64,000 nucleotides of DNA, taken from assembly GCA_016708125.1 (NCBI GenBank), contig JADJGF010000001.1, positions 952,001 through 1,016,000 of the forward strand, read 5' to 3'. The DNA is from Ignavibacteriota bacterium. Lineage in GTDB: Bacteria; Bacteroidota; Ignavibacteria; Ignavibacteriales; Melioribacteraceae. Position numbers and translations under genes: made by a program. Shown here in pieces: positions 18,007 through 27,195 of the stretch. Below the pieces are notes generated by a model that ran no database searches, was not told where the DNA came from, and saw only the letters and a program-made list of their open reading frames with translations. Numbering within the stretch: the first letter of the stretch is position 1; every line of letters starts with the position of its first letter.

Positions 18007-18728
18007 GTTTAGCAATTGAATTACAAAACGTAACAGCCGGTTACAAGCAAAATTTACCAATAATTGTTGATGTAAATTTACAAGTTGAAGAAAAAGAATT
18101 CCTCGGAATTATTGGTCCAAACGGCGGCGGGAAAACAACTCTTTTAAAAGTTATACTTGGATTGATCAATCCCACAAAGGGCAAAGTGTTGGTTGATGGA
18201 AAATTAAATAATTCGGATTACCAAATTGGTTACGTTCCGCAATATTCTAACTTTGATAAAACTTATCCAATTTCCGTAAAAGATGTAGTTTCAATGGGAA
18301 TTAAGAAAAGTGATAATTTTCAACTTGTTGAATCTGCGTTAACAAAAGTAAATTTGCTAAATAAAATAAATGTTCAAATCGGACATCTTTCCGGCGGCGA
18401 ACAGCAGCGTGTTTTAATTGCGCGAGCTTTAGCTACAAATCCAAAAATACTTCTGCTTGATGAACCAACCGCAAGCATTGATACACAAACCGGAAATAAT
18501 ATTTACGAATTGCTTACAGAACTTAATAAGGAAAAAACAATAATTTTAGTTTCGCATGATATTGGAGCAATTTCCCGCGCAGTAAAGAAAATTGCATGTA
18601 TGAATAAAAAATTGGTTTATCATAATTCTAAAGAAGTTACAAAAGAAATGCTGGAAGAAACTTATCAATGTCCGGTAGATTTAATTGCACACGGAGTTCC
18701 GCACAGAGTTTTTGATCATCACCATTAA
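18003..18728 (+). CDS. znuC: Zinc/manganese ABC transporter ATP-binding protein
   Basis: The 241-residue ATPase has Walker A GPNGGGKTT (about 39-47), Q-loop region VPQYSNFDKTYP, signature LSGGEQQRV (about 128-136), Walker B KILLLDEPTA and H-loop VSHDIGAI. The last 20 residues carry the CPVDLIAHGVPHRV motif followed by a His-rich end (HHH), as in many ZnuC/MntB proteins. It overlaps znuA by 4 bp (ATGA) and precedes the permease by 8 bp, so all three genes are one operon. Confidence 0.92.
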   Translation: MSLAIELQNVTAGYKQNLPIIVDVNLQVEEKEFLGIIGPNGGGKTTLLKVILGLINPTKGKVLVDGKLNNSDYQIGYVPQYSNFDKTYPISVKDVVSMGIKKSDNFQLVESALTKVNLLNKINVQIGHLSGGEQQRVLIARALATNPKILLLDEPTASIDTQTGNNIYELLTELNKEKTIILVSHDIGAISRAVKKIACMNKKLVYHNSKEVTKEMLEETYQCPVDLIAHGVPHRVFDHHH

Positions 18729-18736
18729 AGGATTTT

Positions 18737-19543
18737 ATGTTTGAAATTTTTCAATATGAATTTATGCAAAATGCAATACTGGCAAGCGTTTTAGCAAGTA
18801 TCGCATGTGGAATTATAGGAACGTATATTGTGATAAAAAGATTAGTTTTTTTAAGCGGAGGAATTTCTCATTCTGCTTACGGAGGAATTGGTTTAGGTTA
18901 TTTATTATCGTTCAATCCAATTTACGGCGCAGTTTTTTCATCATTACTTGGAGCTGTTTTTGTTTCCGTAATGAGAAAAAATAAATTGGAAAATGAAGAT
19001 ACATTAATCGGAATTATTTGGGCTTTCGGAATGGCACTTGGAGTTTTATTTATCGGACTTGCGCCCGGTTACGCTCCGGATTTGATGAGTTATTTATTCG
19101 GAAATATTTTAACTGTTTCTTCAAGTGAATTAATACTTATGGGAATTGCTGATTTAATAATTATGGTTGTTGTTTCAATTTTCTTTAAGCAATTTCAAGC
19201 AATAACATTTGATGAAGAATATTCCAAAACAATTGGGCTTAATGTTGATTTCTATTACTTGCTTCTATTCGTATTAATTGCATTAACTTTAGTTTTGCTA
19301 ATTAAATTAGTAGGAATAATTTTAGTAGTTGCACTTTTAACAATTCCCGCCGCAATAAGTAAAATGATTGCAAAATCTCTAAAATCCATGATGATTTTAT
19401 CAATAATATTCGGACTTGTTTTCACAATCTTTGGTTTATTGATTTCGTATTATTTAAATTTACCTTCAGGTTCGGCAATAATAATTTTATCCGTGATTGG
19501 ATATTTTATTGTTTTTATAACTAACAAAATTTTGAATAACTAA
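18737..19543 (+). CDS. znuB: Zinc/manganese ABC transporter permease
   Basis: The 268-residue integral membrane protein has eight to nine hydrophobic helices typical of the ABC-3 family. Examples are NAILASVLASIACGIIGTYI, the GGISHSAYGGIGLGYLL stretch with its glycine/serine pattern, EEYSKTIGLNVDFYY in the middle, and LLTIPAAISKMIAKSL, the conserved cytoplasmic coupling loop. It forms the channel for the metal delivered by the binding protein at 17167. The start has AAAGGATTTT upstream. It follows the ATPase gene by 8 bp. Confidence 0.92.
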   Translation: MFEIFQYEFMQNAILASVLASIACGIIGTYIVIKRLVFLSGGISHSAYGGIGLGYLLSFNPIYGAVFSSLLGAVFVSVMRKNKLENEDTLIGIIWAFGMALGVLFIGLAPGYAPDLMSYLFGNILTVSSSELILMGIADLIIMVVVSIFFKQFQAITFDEEYSKTIGLNVDFYYLLLFVLIALTLVLLIKLVGIILVVALLTIPAAISKMIAKSLKSMMILSIIFGLVFTIFGLLISYYLNLPSGSAIIILSVIGYFIVFITNKILNN

Positions 19544-19559
19544 ATTAAAAGAAAAATTA

Positions 19560-20354
19560 ATGATCACTTGGGATGTTAATCCGGAAATTATTGCTTTTGG
19601 ACCAATTCATATAAGATGGTACGGTTTATTATTTGCTGCATCTTTTTTAATTGGGTTTCAGATAATGACAAAAATTTTCGAAAAAGATAAAAGAAGTTCA
19701 AAAGATTTAAATGATTTACTTTGGTATGTGTTAATTGGTACCGTTGTTGGAGCAAGGCTTGGACACTGTTTGTTTTACAATCCGGAATATTATTTAACAC
19801 ATCCTTTAGAAATTTTTATGACTTGGAAAGGCGGCTTAGCAAGTCACGGTGCCGCAATTGGAATTACAATTGCAATTTTAATGTATTCTAAGAAAAAGTC
19901 TAGACAATCATTCCTCTGGGTATATGATAGAGTGGTAATTACCGTTGCCCTTGCCGGATTTTTTATAAGAATGGGAAATTTAATGAACTCCGAAATTATT
20001 GGTAAAGCAACCGATGTACCTTGGGCTTTTAAATTTGTAAATGCTTATGTTACTGATCCAATTACTCCTCGCCATCCCGCACAATTATATGAGGCAATTG
20101 CATATTTAATGATATTTATTTTTCTGTTTTATTCATATTGGAAATCGACAAATAAATTAAAAGATGGATATATATTCGGCTGGTTTCTTGTTTTAATTTT
20201 TTCTGCAAGATTTATAATTGAATTTTACAAAGAAGTTCAATCCCCGTTTGAAGAAGGTATGACATTAAATATGGGACAACTGTTAAGTATTCCATTAATA
20301 CTTTGGGGATTGTATTTACTTTTTTTTCACAACAAAACTACTCAACCAAAATAA
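19560..20354 (+). CDS. lgt: Prolipoprotein diacylglyceryl transferase
   Basis: Inner-membrane enzyme that moves diacylglycerol from phosphatidylglycerol to the lipobox cysteine, the first step of lipoprotein maturation. The 264-residue protein shows PIHIRWYGLLFAASFLIG near the start, VGARLGHCLFYNPEYY, KGGLASHGAAIG and the Lgt signature RMGNLMNSEIIGKAT (about 137-151). HPAQLYEAIAYL and RFIIEFYKE (about 220) follow. Seven or so transmembrane segments are visible. The gene starts 16 bp after the zinc permease, so it may be cotranscribed. Many genes here code for its substrates (at 424, 17167, 20371, 25084, 40376 and 42133). Confidence 0.96.
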   Translation: MITWDVNPEIIAFGPIHIRWYGLLFAASFLIGFQIMTKIFEKDKRSSKDLNDLLWYVLIGTVVGARLGHCLFYNPEYYLTHPLEIFMTWKGGLASHGAAIGITIAILMYSKKKSRQSFLWVYDRVVITVALAGFFIRMGNLMNSEIIGKATDVPWAFKFVNAYVTDPITPRHPAQLYEAIAYLMIFIFLFYSYWKSTNKLKDGYIFGWFLVLIFSARFIIEFYKEVQSPFEEGMTLNMGQLLSIPLILWGLYLLFFHNKTTQPK

Positions 20355-20370
20355 TTTAGAAAGTTATAGA

Positions 20371-21513
20371 ATGATTAAAAAAATATTTACAATAAATTTT
20401 GTTATTATACTTTTAATTTCATGCACTCAAAACAAAGTTGAATACAAACCCGTAAACGATATTTTTCGATTTACCGGTGAAACTCATCTAAGAAATATTA
20501 AGCAATTAACTTTTGGCGGAAATAATGCCGAGGCTTATTGGAGCTTTGACAGCAGACAATTAGTTTTTCAAAGTGATTGGGATTCTATAAATTCTCAAGG
20601 ATGTGACCAAATATTTATTATGAATGTGGACGGTTCAAAATTAAATTCCGGAGAAAAATATAAATTGGTTTCAACGGGAAAAGGAAGAACAACTTGTTCA
20701 TATTTTCTTAAAGGCGATCAAAAAATTATTTACGCTTCAACGCACGAAGCTGATTCTGTTTGTCCGGAAACACCAATGTTTGTTAATGGAAAATATGTTT
20801 GGGCAATTTATGATTCATATGATATTTACTCAGCAAATATTGATGGAACTGAAATAACAAAATTAATTAGCGGAAACGGTTATGATGCAGAAGCAACAGT
20901 TTCTCCCGATGGAAAATTTATTGTATTTACATCAACAAGAAGCGGAGATTTGGAATTATGGCGATACGAAATATCAACCGGAAATTTAATACAATTAACA
21001 AATTTGCCAGGTTATGATGGCGGAGCTTTTTTTTCTCATGATTCAAAAAAAATAGTTTGGCGCGCAAGCCGTCCTGTTGGTGAAGCTGAAGCGCAGTATA
21101 AAGAATTGTTAGCTCAAAATTTAGTTGAACCAACAGCACTAAATATTTTCATTGCTGATATTGACGGAAAAAATGTTGAACAAATTACAAATCTTCCGGG
21201 CGCAAATTGGGCGCCGTATTTTCATCCTTCCGATAAAAAAGTTTTGTTCTGCTCAAATCATCATTCGCAAAAAGAAGGCGGAAGATTATTTGATATTTTT
21301 ATGATTGATTTAGATTCAAAAGAAATTGAACAAATTACACACAGCGGAACTTTTGATGCTTTCCCTATGTTTTCTCCGGATGGAAAAAAATTAGCTTTTG
21401 CATCAAACCGACAAGCAGACGGAAAGCCAACTCGTGCAACAAATATTTTTGTCGCAGATTGGATTGATGAACCGGAACAAATTGATTTAGATTTTAAAAA
21501 TTTGATTAAATAA
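20371..21513 (+). CDS. TolB-like PD40 beta-propeller lipoprotein
   Basis: The 380 residues have a signal ending LLISC (lipobox) and repeated WD40-like PD40 blades: AYWSFDSRQLVFQSDWDSI, ATVSPDGKFIVFTSTRSGD, AFFSHDSKKIVWRASR, PYFHPSDKKVLFCSNHH and PMFSPDGKKLAFASNR. These are the repeats of TolB and of dipeptidyl peptidase-type propellers. There is no catalytic domain after the propeller, so it is a stand-alone propeller lipoprotein, perhaps in envelope binding. It lies 16 bp after lgt and is likely in the same transcript. A hairpin follows the gene. Confidence 0.8.
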   Translation: MIKKIFTINFVIILLISCTQNKVEYKPVNDIFRFTGETHLRNIKQLTFGGNNAEAYWSFDSRQLVFQSDWDSINSQGCDQIFIMNVDGSKLNSGEKYKLVSTGKGRTTCSYFLKGDQKIIYASTHEADSVCPETPMFVNGKYVWAIYDSYDIYSANIDGTEITKLISGNGYDAEATVSPDGKFIVFTSTRSGDLELWRYEISTGNLIQLTNLPGYDGGAFFSHDSKKIVWRASRPVGEAEAQYKELLAQNLVEPTALNIFIADIDGKNVEQITNLPGANWAPYFHPSDKKVLFCSNHHSQKEGGRLFDIFMIDLDSKEIEQITHSGTFDAFPMFSPDGKKLAFASNRQADGKPTRATNIFVADWIDEPEQIDLDFKNLIK

Positions 21514-21550
21514 TTTTACTGTCATTAATCACTTAATTACACAAATTGCT

Positions 21551-21580
21551 TTGCAGTCACCACCCAATCGGTGACTGCAA
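21551..21580. terminator. Bidirectional hairpin terminator
   Basis: TTGCAGTCACC and GGTGACTGCAA form an 11-bp perfect stem around an 8-base loop, between two convergent genes (20371-21513 and 21599-25084). The A/T-rich flanks suit termination in either direction. Confidence 0.6.
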
Positions 21581-21598
21581 AATTGAAATTTTTGGCAA

Positions 21599-24500
21599 TT
21601 ATTTTACTAACATCAATTTCATTGTTTTAGTAAAATTCTGATTATTTCCTTCAATAGAATTGGCACTAAATTTCAAGAGATAAATTCCACTCGAAACTTT
21701 TTCATTGTAATTATTTGTACCATTCCATTCGAGTTCATAACTTCCGGAAGTATTTGAAATATCACTAAAACTTTTTACTTCTCTTCCCATAATATCATAA
21801 ATAGTCACTTCAACAGTTGAATTAAAAGGTAGTTTGTATCTTATTTTTGTAGTGGGGTTGAAAGGATTCGGGTAATTGCTCAGTAGTGCGTAAGAATCTG
21901 ACACAATTTCATTATTATTGTTTTCTTCTTCTTTATTTTCAAATAGGTTCTCGTTAACAATATTTGCTGTATTAAATTCAGTTAAACATGTATTAATAAA
22001 TTGCGAAACATGTTCATCGTTATTTTTGCTTAACAATTCTGAAAAAATCGTTTCTGCTTTTTTCTTATCGCCAAGTCTGTCTAAGTAAATCAAAGCTTCA
22101 TTCATTTTTGCATTTGACCAGACTTCTTTATTATCAATAAATTCATTTTGAAGTTTATTATATGTTTCTATTGCCTCTGAATAATTACCTTCCTTTTCTG
22201 ACCAATAAGCATCTAATTCGAGACTGATTGTATGTTTGCTATCATTCTTATCTTGTATTTTATTTTGAACATTATTTTTTAAGTATTCTTTAAATCCATT
22301 TTTATTCGATTTATCATAACACTTACTTAGACCAACAGTTGCATAAACTGCATTATTCTGATTAAATTCTTCCTCAATTATTTTCTTGAATATCTTTTCT
22401 GCTTCTTCATAATTCTTTTCATCCATATATGAATAAGCAAGATTTATATCATTTTCGTTAAATACTGTTTTTGGTAATGTTGAACCTGCTCCATTATCAC
22501 TGGAAAAATAGTAAGTGTTGTTATAACTGCTTGTTCCATCTGCATAAAATTCTCCCGCTGGTGGTGGTGTAGCTCCCCAATAATTTGTCATCATTGATGC
22601 GTTACTGCTGCTTATTGATGAAACTTCATAACCGCTGTTTGAATATATGCTATTAAAACCTGGCCCTGTATATGTTCCTGAAAATGTTGTTGAGCCATAT
22701 GCTATTTTAATACCACCGGAATTATTTGTTATTAAATTTTTACCACCGCCGCTTTTATAAAAATCTAAATCACTATATAAATATCCATAAATGGCATCAT
22801 TGATGTTTGATCTAATTGTGTTTTTTGTTATTTCTGGATCACTATAGGTCTCAGCATAAATTCCCTTTGAGCCGTTACTTTCTATTTTATTATTATCTAT
22901 TGTGGGAGATGACCTATACAAATAAATTCCATAATTTGTGTTATTTTGAATATAGGTATTTGTTATTGTTGGATTTGAGGAAGCAGTATTTGTATTTAAA
23001 AAATATAAACCATAGTAACAATTATGAATGTTACTATTATTTATATTTACAACGCCTTGATTTGAATAAACACCATAACGTGCATTATAAATATTTGCAT
23101 GTTGAATATCAACCGAACCCGAAGAATTTACTTTAATTCCATTTGAAGAACTAGCTGATTGAAAATTAAATGTTATCGGATTTGATGAAGTTCCAATAGC
23201 ATTCAGTGTTCCATTTATTATGAGTGAAGCACCATTTTTAAAATAAAAAGTTATACCAGGTGTTATCAGTAATTTTGAACCACTGTTTATAATCATATCA
23301 ACCAATATGGTAACTGGAACATTAAAAGTATTATTGTTCATCACTCTTGAGGCATTACTTTTATCAGTATCTGTTAAATAACCAGATGAGAATAGGGCAT
23401 TATAAAAATCTATAATACTATTAAAATTATTAGATGCAATTAGATTCATGATTTCCGAAAACGAGAATATATAATTGGCTGGATCATCACCATTGGATGG
23501 TTCACCATAATCATAAAAATCACAAAGTGCACCCGCTACCCTCATTTCATTTTGCTGACTGTTATCAGGCAAATTAGCTGGGTATCCATAATATGTCATC
23601 AGATCATTATCTTCAACAGGACAGCGATATGAAAAATTAGCTGCATCATAATATCCATCAGGATTAACAAATTGTGCATAAGCTGTTGCAAATCCTTCAG
23701 ACCAACATAAACCTGGTGAATACAATCCTGTTAACGAATGAGGCCCACTACTATTCGGCGCGTGGTAACTATTACGCCTATACATTGTTAGATGACCATA
23801 TTCATGGTAAGCAACGTCATGGCTATTTGCATTAGAATAAATACTTCCGAATCTCAAATTACTATTATAGTATGGATCAGAGGAGGCACCAGTGCCTACC
23901 GGCCATACTGCTTGGCATGCACCAGGATCATAGGAGCTTCTCGTATAGGTACAAGCCTGCATAAGCCAATTAAAAAGCTGAGCAGCACCTTTGTTGGCAG
24001 CATTAATTGTATAATTCAAATTTACTGTGCCAGAGACAACATAATTAGTTGTTGGTCCCGTCCAGCTATATGGATTATCGCCCCACACAGAAAGTCCATC
24101 GCTTCCATCCTGTGGATATGGCGTTTCAACTGATAGCCAAGTATTTATACATCTTAATCCTAAAAATAACTCAAGTTCATTATCTGGTTCATTCTCTGAT
24201 ACAGTAATACTGTAATATCCCGCAGAATTTGTTACCGCACGCCATTCCCATGCGCTATAAGAAGATGTTCCATCATTTTCCCAGACTGATACTTCTACAC
24301 CATTTAATGGATGTTGATTACCATTAGAATCTTGATAGTAAATATATCCACTAACCTGAACAGTAACAATATTCAAAATACTAGTTTCTTTTGAAAGGTC
24401 TCCATTTTTCGCTGGATAAATATTTCCTTCTGAATCCATTTCCTTATCGTACCCCTCGATTAACTTAGCTTTTGAATCTACACCTTCATAATTTGTAATT

Positions 24501-25084
24501 ATATTAGGAGATAATGAATCCAATGCTTCATCATTTTTGTTATTCTTTAGATAATCTCTTAAAGTGCTCGCATAATATTTACTTTTCTTTGAACTCTCAA
24601 TGAGGATTATATCACCACTATAAGCTGGCGATCCATCAAGCTTTGTTCCCTTAACTTCTAATAAAAAAAATTTTGGCTTTAATTTACTGTTTATTTCATT
24701 TCTTTTGGGTAAAATTTTATCAAATTTTAAATTCACCGGGATATTTATGGAAATATCTTTTATTTCATCTAACTTTATTTGTCCCAGATTAATTTCCTCT
24801 TTGCTTAAAATTTCTATAGATTTATCTTGTTCGGTAAAATTGACAATAACATTATTAAGATTCTCTTTTGATTTAAGTGAAATGAATAATTTTCCACCTG
24901 GTTCTATATTTCCATCTTTAATTAAAATATCAGCAGCGGGATCAATTTGTAGATTACAAATTTTATTTTTTGGACCTGTTTTTTTAATTTTTTCAATTGC
25001 AAATGCATTAGCGTTTATAATTAACATTACAGTTAATAGGATTTTTAAACATAAAGTTATGCGCATTTTCATGGTTTTTCTCAT
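21599..25084 (-). CDS. T9SS-exported HExxH metallopeptidase with beta-helix and TPR
   Basis: The 1161-residue modular protein starts with a signal peptide (about 1-30). An N-terminal beta region follows, then a carboxypeptidase-regulatory-like domain (about 240-310, VSGYIYYQDSNGNQHPLNGV). A zinc-peptidase-like part (about 370-600) has HDVAYHEYGHLTMY at about 422-435 and, 30 residues on, LCWSEGFATAYAQF with a likely third-ligand Glu. A right-handed beta-helix region (about 610-880) rich in short NIYNARYGVYSNQGV-type turns follows, then TPR-like helices (about 895-1060) and a T9SS type A sorting domain (about 1085-1161). HExxH plus a downstream Glu is the gluzincin pattern, so protease function is likely but unproved. 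The start overlaps the stop of the upstream gene (TAATG). Confidence 0.8.
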   Translation of the reverse strand: MRKTMKMRITLCLKILLTVMLIINANAFAIEKIKKTGPKNKICNLQIDPAADILIKDGNIEPGGKLFISLKSKENLNNVIVNFTEQDKSIEILSKEEINLGQIKLDEIKDISINIPVNLKFDKILPKRNEINSKLKPKFFLLEVKGTKLDGSPAYSGDIILIESSKKSKYYASTLRDYLKNNKNDEALDSLSPNIITNYEGVDSKAKLIEGYDKEMDSEGNIYPAKNGDLSKETSILNIVTVQVSGYIYYQDSNGNQHPLNGVEVSVWENDGTSSYSAWEWRAVTNSAGYYSITVSENEPDNELELFLGLRCINTWLSVETPYPQDGSDGLSVWGDNPYSWTGPTTNYVVSGTVNLNYTINAANKGAAQLFNWLMQACTYTRSSYDPGACQAVWPVGTGASSDPYYNSNLRFGSIYSNANSHDVAYHEYGHLTMYRRNSYHAPNSSGPHSLTGLYSPGLCWSEGFATAYAQFVNPDGYYDAANFSYRCPVEDNDLMTYYGYPANLPDNSQQNEMRVAGALCDFYDYGEPSNGDDPANYIFSFSEIMNLIASNNFNSIIDFYNALFSSGYLTDTDKSNASRVMNNNTFNVPVTILVDMIINSGSKLLITPGITFYFKNGASLIINGTLNAIGTSSNPITFNFQSASSSNGIKVNSSGSVDIQHANIYNARYGVYSNQGVVNINNSNIHNCYYGLYFLNTNTASSNPTITNTYIQNNTNYGIYLYRSSPTIDNNKIESNGSKGIYAETYSDPEITKNTIRSNINDAIYGYLYSDLDFYKSGGGKNLITNNSGGIKIAYGSTTFSGTYTGPGFNSIYSNSGYEVSSISSSNASMMTNYWGATPPPAGEFYADGTSSYNNTYYFSSDNGAGSTLPKTVFNENDINLAYSYMDEKNYEEAEKIFKKIIEEEFNQNNAVYATVGLSKCYDKSNKNGFKEYLKNNVQNKIQDKNDSKHTISLELDAYWSEKEGNYSEAIETYNKLQNEFIDNKEVWSNAKMNEALIYLDRLGDKKKAETIFSELLSKNNDEHVSQFINTCLTEFNTANIVNENLFENKEEENNNNEIVSDSYALLSNYPNPFNPTTKIRYKLPFNSTVEVTIYDIMGREVKSFSDISNTSGSYELEWNGTNNYNEKVSSGIYLLKFSANSIEGNNQNFTKTMKLMLVK

Positions 25085-25734
25085 TATTTTATGATTGTAA
25101 AAGGCGGACTATCAGGCGTTCCGACTGAGATATAATAAATTCTCTCATTTACTGGTGTATATTCTATATGCTCAATTGATTGATATTCGGTTTTATAAAG
25201 AATATCATTCTCAGTTGAATTTTCTAATAATTTTTGACCATTGAAATAAAGATCCAAGGACAAACTCATATTACCAACTTCAGAAGTCTGCTTATATTGT
25301 GAAAAAAGAGAAGAGGGTATTACAATCCTATAATTACGTGTTAATTCATCTGTTAAATTTATTAATGTATCCAAAATACTATGATTTGTTGTTCCAAATA
25401 AAACTTCTTCAGGTACTATTCTTTCGTTATATGTTGAATCACTATAGCATCCTGCAATAGTCCAAGCTATCCTTACTGAATTTATTTGTTCGTTATTCTT
25501 CTCATCTATTATTGGCCAATTACCATTTTTATCCCGTTTAAAGGTAACTGCCAAATCAATCAGCATATCTAAATCAGGTTGTGTTGCTGTTGGAAGTTGT
25601 GTTAATTTAATTTTCCCAACATAAAATGGAATGTTAGATTCAATTGGAATTTGATCGCCTTCACTTTGTGTTATATTTTTTTTACAACCTGAAATAAATA
25701 AAATAGTTATGGCTATTAAAAGTTTTACTTTCAT
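25084..25734 (-). CDS. Small lipoprotein, unknown
   Basis: The 216 residues begin with MKVKLLIAITILFISGC, a clear lipobox (FISGC). The body is beta-rich and acidic, without any motif I recognise. An ATG at 25734 with AGAGGT upstream supports the start. Its stop codon overlaps the start of the metallopeptidase gene by one base, so the two are translated together. It may assist or anchor the neighbour. It lies beside a gene-free kilobase with repeat elements. Confidence 0.65.
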   Translation of the reverse strand: MKVKLLIAITILFISGCKKNITQSEGDQIPIESNIPFYVGKIKLTQLPTATQPDLDMLIDLAVTFKRDKNGNWPIIDEKNNEQINSVRIAWTIAGCYSDSTYNERIVPEEVLFGTTNHSILDTLINLTDELTRNYRIVIPSSLFSQYKQTSEVGNMSLSLDLYFNGQKLLENSTENDILYKTEYQSIEHIEYTPVNERIYYISVGTPDSPPFTIIK

Positions 25735-25779
25735 TTTAAAATACCTCTTAAAATATTTTTGATTTATTTAATTCTGATC

Positions 25780-25835
25780 TTACCCCCAAAAAGTGGATAC
25801 TAAGTTAAGCAACTTCTTCAATTAAATTTCTTCTG
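25780..25835. mobile_element. Possible remnant of an IS3-like insertion end
   Basis: TTACCCCCAAAAAGTGGA resembles the outer end of IS3-family elements (CCCCAAAAAGTGGA core). On the minus strand it follows a short frame ending RRNLIEEVA and stop, the kind of tail seen at the end of such transposases, but upstream stops remove any longer frame. No second end or intact transposase is present. The assignment rests on motif memory only. Confidence 0.3.
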
Positions 25836-26476
25836 TTTTTATTTCAGATTATACTAGTAATATGTATCACATTATGAAGAAATCTTATAAATTATCAATT
25901 TCATTTATAATTTTATTTCACTTAAAGCTAACAAAAAATCTATTCTTTGCAATTCGCAGGTTCAAGATTAAACTAAAATATTTATATAGAAAAGTAAAAT
26001 AAAAGCAGCAATTAAAAAAAAGCAAATTTGTTGAATATTGAAAGTTAAGAGGAATAATGTAAAAAACTATACCAAAAATATTTTTTAACATTGTTTTATT
26101 TTTATAGTTAAATGTAATACAAAATATTTTAATTTAAAACATCAGTATAAATACTTACATTCAAATATTTCTTGGAAAAATTCAAATTTCAGAAAAAAGA
26201 GATTTTTTAATAGATATTTTTAATCAATGGCATTTGCTTTGTAAGTATAATTACTTACTCTATTTTACGAAAAATACTAAATTTATCTGCTTTCACCGCT
26301 TTTAACGGTTAAAGTTATTAAACCAGAAGTGATGGTTTCTCAATAACTATATTTACGTACTTAATCAAAATTTTACTTTATATTTCTGCTACAAATTAAA
26401 AAGGTTGTTGAGAAAGTTCAGTTTGTATTATCTAAAGTATTATTAGTCTGAGAATAGAATATCTAGTTATTATTAT

Positions 26477-26554
26477 GAGATTTCTCTTCCGATAAAAACA
26501 TCGGAATCGAAATGACAAAATTGTGTCATGTCGAATGTTTTTATGAGACATCTC
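26477..26554. repeat. Inverted-repeat element, copy 1
   Basis: It begins GAGATTTCTC and ends GAGACATCTC, near-complements, and contains TCGAAATGACA and the opposing TGTCATGTCGAA. It can fold as one hairpin about 78 bases long. The design looks like a non-coding REP/MITE-type element of the ATGACA class. Confidence 0.6.
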
Positions 26555-26586
26555 TAAATTTAATTTTCACAAAATAATTTTGAGAA

Positions 26587-26670
26587 GAGATTTCTCACCT
26601 AATAAAAATAATTGGATTCGAAATGAAATGTTATTTGTCATCTCGAAGGAATGAAAAGACTGAGAGATCT
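26587..26670. repeat. Inverted-repeat element, copy 2
   Basis: A diverged second copy of the element at 26477-26554, in the same orientation and 32 bp further on. It again starts GAGATTTCTC, holds TTCGAAATGA and then TGTCATCTCGAA, and ends GAGAGATCT. Confidence 0.6.
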
Positions 26671-26760
26671 AAATAAAATTTTTTTTCATTTTCACAGATT
26701 ATTTTTTTGTTTTGTTGTCGTTGATCAATCGATTACATTTTACAACTTAAGTTAAAAATT

Positions 26761-27189
26761 ATGTCAATTTCAGAATTTGAAAATAAATGGCTGAATAAAA
26801 TAAATTCGAAATTATTAAAAATTTTTCCGGATGAATTTATTCAAAATTTAAATTTTACAATTTTGGAATTGCCAAGGAAATCAATTACAAAAGGCACGGA
26901 AATTTTTGGAGTTTATGAAATTATTGATACCGACGGAAAAACATTTTATCAATCTGAAAATTTAAGTGAAATAAAATATATACTTTATTCAAGCAGAAAT
27001 AATTCTCAAAAAATTAATTTAATTTCTGATAAAAATTTGTTTGATAAAATTGTTCATGAATATGAAAAACACATTGATGAAATTTTGAAATTGATTGAAT
27101 CGGATTACAAGAAATCTTTCCCAAACTCAAAAGATTTTATCAACATTTCTAATAAAATTTTTAAGCTTGCAAATCTTACAAGGTATTAA
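26761..27189 (+). CDS. Conserved-looking protein of unknown function (142 aa)
   Basis: The 142-residue soluble protein has no signal or membrane segment. The first half is mixed alpha/beta (LNFTILELPRKSITKGTEI) and the second half is helical and charged. I do not recognise the family. It ends 6 bp before the RNA methyltransferase gene, so the two are likely cotranscribed and may act together on RNA. That is inference from position only. The start is an ATG after an AT-rich leader without an obvious ribosome site. Confidence 0.6.
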   Translation: MSISEFENKWLNKINSKLLKIFPDEFIQNLNFTILELPRKSITKGTEIFGVYEIIDTDGKTFYQSENLSEIKYILYSSRNNSQKINLISDKNLFDKIVHEYEKHIDEILKLIESDYKKSFPNSKDFINISNKIFKLANLTRY

Positions 27190-27195
27190 AATATT

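Larger units (their letters stand above)
25735..26760. other. Gene-free kilobase with repeats and possible IS end
   Basis: No convincing gene lies in these 1,026 bp. It contains a stretch resembling an IS3-family terminus (25780-25835), two tandem inverted-repeat elements (26477-26554 and 26587-26670) and an otherwise featureless AT-rich region. A CRP-like half site is visible near 25865 (TATCACA). It must also hold the promoters of the flanking genes. Confidence 0.6.

Noticed and set aside
22816..23136. Plus-strand open frame over the beta-helix part of the large T9SS protein
   Set aside because: It is a shadow of the regular turns of the beta-helix on the other strand.
23792..24133. Plus-strand open frame opposite the metallopeptidase region
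   Set aside because: No start signals, improbable composition. The minus-strand gene has clear motifs in this part.
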